A DNA stretch of 64,000 bases from Chryseobacterium sp. G0201 (GTDB taxonomy: Bacteria; Bacteroidota; Bacteroidia; Flavobacteriales; Weeksellaceae), in contig NZ_CP033917.1 of NCBI RefSeq assembly GCF_003815655.1, positions 3,844,001 through 3,908,000 on the forward strand, read 5' to 3'. The notes beneath the pieces were generated by a model. It saw only the letters and a program-made list of their open reading frames with translations, was not told the origin of the DNA and did no database searches. The position numbers and the translations under genes were made by a program. The first letter of the stretch is position 1, and every line of letters begins with the position of its first letter. This document shows positions 61,104 through 64,000 of this stretch, in pieces.

Positions 61104-63995
61104 TTATTTTTTCTTTAGATCTTTAGTTATCTGTTGTTCTGCATTCTTAGCTTTTTGTTCCTGGGCTTCCTGATCTTTACGATGTTGGCGTTTAGTTTTT
61201 TTCTCTGCACGTCTTTCTTCGCGGATCAGCTTATTTGATTTTTTATTATACAAAGCCGCTATAATTCCCTGACCTTTTTTACTGAAGATCTTGATTTTCG
61301 GTTTTTCATGAGTTCCCGTTACAACAATCGGAAAACCGATCCATCCGCCGGGCGGTAAACCAACTCTTACCTGAAGATCCAACAATCCGTTGAAACTTGT
61401 AGTTCCGCTGATGGAAGGTCTTAAAACTGAAACTTTAAACGTAAATTTATCAACATGGATCAAATTATTTTTGATATGTGTTTCGATATCCACACCTTTC
61501 ATATCAGGATTATCAAAACCTTTGGAACCAATATTATCGCCTACAGCAGATAACATTTTAAGATTTTTGACTTCCACATCACGAAGATTGACATTTCCTC
61601 CACCTTCTAACGACGGATAAATTGGACTCATATTTTTATCAAAATCGCCTTTTAATTTGTAGTCTAATGATACAATTCCTTTAACATCTTTTGCTGCAGT
61701 GGCCATTTCACGAACCATGTCAATTTCTTTGTAAGCTCTCTGAACATCAAAGTCCTGAACTTTAAAGGCAACATCATAATTAGCCGTTAAAGGAGATTCA
61801 TCCTGATACCGGGCATCAATGTTCATTCTGCTTCCGATAATGTCAAAAGAGGTATTTTTAAGATAAACCTGCCCTTTAGTTACAGAAGCTAGTCCTTTAA
61901 GATGATTTAATCCTAAACCTTTAAATTCCACTTTTTTTGCATTCGCTTCTAGAGAAACATCAAGATTTTTAGGAACGATAACAACGCCACTACTTTTCGG
62001 ATTTTCTACTTTTGCATATTCTACTTCTATGGATTTATCGGTGTTGTCACCACTTTTCAGCGCCATAAATTCATCAACCAAAATGTAGTTGGAATTCAAT
62101 ACAAATTTTCCGTGGAGGGTACCTTTTCTTTCAATAAAATAATTGATGGTGTTTAAAAGATAACCATTTAAAGCAAAATCTGATTTTCCGTAAGTTGCAA
62201 AAAACTTTCTGAACCACATTTTTTCATTTTCAAACTGGAAATTTCCTTCTTTGATATAAAATGATTTCGGTAGATATTCTGTGGTAGCTTTTATATTTTT
62301 AAGGATCAAAGTTCCACGGTTGTCAAGTTTACTGTACTGGCCTGTAGTTGCGTAGCTTTGTCGCCCGTTCAGAGAAAGGTCTGCCATGATCAATCCGCTG
62401 ATGTCTAAACCTTTTTTAGCAAAAACTTTATAAATTCTACCAATATTTAAAACTCCTTTCGCTTTTACTTTATACAGAAGATCTTCAAAATTCTGTAGAT
62501 CGGCATTAACGAAAACCGGATTTCCTTCAAAATCAAACTTAAAAGGATCTAATTTCACACCAAGGCTCTTGAAAGTACCATCAGTATTGATAATATTAGC
62601 AATTAAATTGATGTTTTGAATTGGGTTGGGATAGTATTTTGTTTTTACAAAACCGTCTTTAAGATTGATATATCCATTGGTTTTCGGGAACAGTTTTTTA
62701 TCCATGCTGAAAATTCCGTTGGCTTTGATGTTGGTATCCATCAAACCACGAACTTCAATATCTTTTAATCCTAATGCCTGTTGTAGTGTCTGAAGGTTGA
62801 CAGCGCCTCTGATATTGGCATTTACATTCATTTCTTTCAGACCTTTTGTTCTTACATACGCAAGAAACTTATTATTCGGACCAAGATCGAAACTTAATTT
62901 TTTAAGATCTATGCCTAATTGATCGGTATCTAATGAAGGAAGATCAATATTAAGATCCATGTTCAGATTGTTCATCGGAACTGGCGCTTTTCCATTGGAA
63001 ATAAATCCGTTTTTGACTAAAAGTCGCACTTTAACTCTCGGTTTAAGGTTTTTTGGCTCGCTGAATCTTCCTTTTACATTAAAATACAGATCACTGTTCC
63101 CTTCAATTTTCGTGTCTTTTGCCCAATCGAGATATTGGGGAGGCAATACGGAGATCATTTCACGGATAGTTGTTTTTTCGGAAGCTGCTTTAATGTCGAG
63201 GTTATATCCATCTTTCAAAATACTTGCGGAACCGATGAATTTTAATGGTAAATCATTGACCCTTAATTCGTTCTTTCTTAATACAAAAGTTAATGCATTG
63301 GTGTTGATCCTTGTAATAAGATCTGCGTGTAATTTCTTTTGTTTTGCGTAATATATTCTGTTAAGACTAAAATCTACTTTGTCAACATCAAGATTGGTTT
63401 CCAGATCGAAAATATCTTCGCTTAATCCGCCTTTTCCGGTATAATTCAATCCTTTGGCATCCACTAAAATTCTTGCAGCATGATCAATATACTTTACATG
63501 GCTGTTTTTAATTTTAATAAGATCCAACTTAATAGATGTGCCAGCTTCTGTAGTATCTTTCGGTGCCGCTGAAGGTTTTGAGATGTAAACGTTGTAGTTG
63601 GCTTCACCCTTTGTGTTTACAAAAACATTCGCATAGGCATCGGATACATATATTTCATCGATTTTAACTTCGCGATTGAAGATCAGGTTTTTTAAGTTGA
63701 TTCCTACAGCGACTTCTCTTGCAGACAATAAAGTATCATTCTGAAAAGGTTTTGAACCTTGTAAAATAAAATCATCCACAGAAACCGTAAGAGACGGGAA
63801 GTGACGGAAAAACGTAAGATGTGTTTTCTTATAGTTTAGTTTTCCTGCAAGATGCTGATTGGCAAATATTTTTACCTGCTCAGAAATTGTTCCGGGAAAT
63901 AGAAGAGGAATAATAAACATCAAAAATAAAATTGATGCCAATGAAATTCCTGTCCATTTTAGAATTTTCAAAATTATTTTTTTTAATTTTTCCAT
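61104..63995 (-). CDS. AsmA-family outer-membrane biogenesis/lipid-bridge protein
   Basis: 963 residues, complete (start codon 5 bp from the window edge). One N-terminal membrane helix (about 15-35, SLASILFLMFIIPLLF) anchors a long, beta-rich periplasmic part. The AsmA signature is at the start: KLNYKKTHLTFFRHFPSLTV followed by VDDFILQG. The C-terminal AsmA-like domain has VSLDYKLKGDF, then LRPSISGTTSFNGLLDLQVR, and a Lys/Arg/Gln-rich tail. AsmA, TamB and YhdP proteins are thought to form grooves that move phospholipids to the outer membrane. Lipid chemistry is a theme of the window. Confidence 0.88.
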   Translation of the reverse strand: MEKLKKIILKILKWTGISLASILFLMFIIPLLFPGTISEQVKIFANQHLAGKLNYKKTHLTFFRHFPSLTVSVDDFILQGSKPFQNDTLLSAREVAVGINLKNLIFNREVKIDEIYVSDAYANVFVNTKGEANYNVYISKPSAAPKDTTEAGTSIKLDLIKIKNSHVKYIDHAARILVDAKGLNYTGKGGLSEDIFDLETNLDVDKVDFSLNRIYYAKQKKLHADLITRINTNALTFVLRKNELRVNDLPLKFIGSASILKDGYNLDIKAASEKTTIREMISVLPPQYLDWAKDTKIEGNSDLYFNVKGRFSEPKNLKPRVKVRLLVKNGFISNGKAPVPMNNLNMDLNIDLPSLDTDQLGIDLKKLSFDLGPNNKFLAYVRTKGLKEMNVNANIRGAVNLQTLQQALGLKDIEVRGLMDTNIKANGIFSMDKKLFPKTNGYINLKDGFVKTKYYPNPIQNINLIANIINTDGTFKSLGVKLDPFKFDFEGNPVFVNADLQNFEDLLYKVKAKGVLNIGRIYKVFAKKGLDISGLIMADLSLNGRQSYATTGQYSKLDNRGTLILKNIKATTEYLPKSFYIKEGNFQFENEKMWFRKFFATYGKSDFALNGYLLNTINYFIERKGTLHGKFVLNSNYILVDEFMALKSGDNTDKSIEVEYAKVENPKSSGVVIVPKNLDVSLEANAKKVEFKGLGLNHLKGLASVTKGQVYLKNTSFDIIGSRMNIDARYQDESPLTANYDVAFKVQDFDVQRAYKEIDMVREMATAAKDVKGIVSLDYKLKGDFDKNMSPIYPSLEGGGNVNLRDVEVKNLKMLSAVGDNIGSKGFDNPDMKGVDIETHIKNNLIHVDKFTFKVSVLRPSISGTTSFNGLLDLQVRVGLPPGGWIGFPIVVTGTHEKPKIKIFSKKGQGIIAALYNKKSNKLIREERRAEKKTKRQHRKDQEAQEQKAKNAEQQITKDLKKK

Positions 63996-64000
63996 AAATC

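Noticed and set aside
1..64000. CRISPR array, prophage or integrative element
   Set aside because: No regularly spaced long repeats, integrase, transposase, phage structural gene or tRNA attachment site was seen.

Overview
The window reads as a chromosomal segment of a low-GC member of the Bacteroidota, family Weeksellaceae/Flavobacteriaceae, most like Chryseobacterium. The evidence is the A+T-rich intergenic DNA, promoter boxes of the Bacteroidota type (TAnnTTTG), a GG-leader peptide typical of Chryseobacterium, LytTR and hybrid two-component proteins, a zeaxanthin-type carotenoid operon and a 7TM-AraC regulator. This is inference from gene content; there is no rRNA or other marker here. I see no tRNA, rRNA, CRISPR array, integrase or insertion sequence.

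Layout. (1) 1-5.3 kb: a partial cupin-like gene, an SRPBCC-like gene, a monooxygenase-like membrane protein, a hybrid sensor kinase, a LytTR response regulator and a Dps. Three of these genes share the same 21-bp-period direct repeat at a fixed distance from their promoter. (2) 5.7-23.6 kb, minus strand: an eight-gene operon encoding a two-protein iterative polyketide/PUFA-like synthase, a free ACP, a hydrolase, a tandem double glycosyltransferase, two PapA-like acyltransferases and a membrane protein. I interpret it as a pathway for an acylated, glycosylated long-chain lipid. A small GG-leader peptide lies at its far end. (3) 24.5-29.2 kb, plus strand: egtD, egtB and an EgtV/EgtU-like importer whose binding domain is circularly permuted. 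A 929-bp spacer with a 24-bp perfect palindrome separates it from the lipid operon. (4) 29.4-35.2 kb: a serine hydrolase with TPR-like tail, an acyltransferase and a two-component system. (5) 35.8-41.9 kb: MarR regulator, crtI, crtB, SRPBCC, crtZ, a lycopene cyclase and a photolyase, making a zeaxanthin and light-damage module with a candidate operator at its promoter. (6) 42.5-49.8 kb, minus strand: two large kinases, two single-domain receivers, CheB and CheR with no receptor or motility gene, a non-motile phosphorelay/methylation module. (7) 50.1-55.4 kb, minus strand: two beta-lactamase-fold serine hydrolases, an alpha/beta hydrolase and a 7TM-AraC regulator. (8) 55.6-60.9 kb: stress genes (YciF-like, CsbD-like, large catalase, small proteins), then a long AsmA-like protein to the right edge.

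Common thread: much of the window deals with oxidative and light stress (Dps, catalase, ergothioneine, carotenoid, photolyase) and with envelope chemistry (polyketide glycolipid, AsmA, acyltransferase). The most promising undescribed system is the lipid operon. The most concrete new regulatory signal is the three-promoter direct repeat beside the LytTR regulator.
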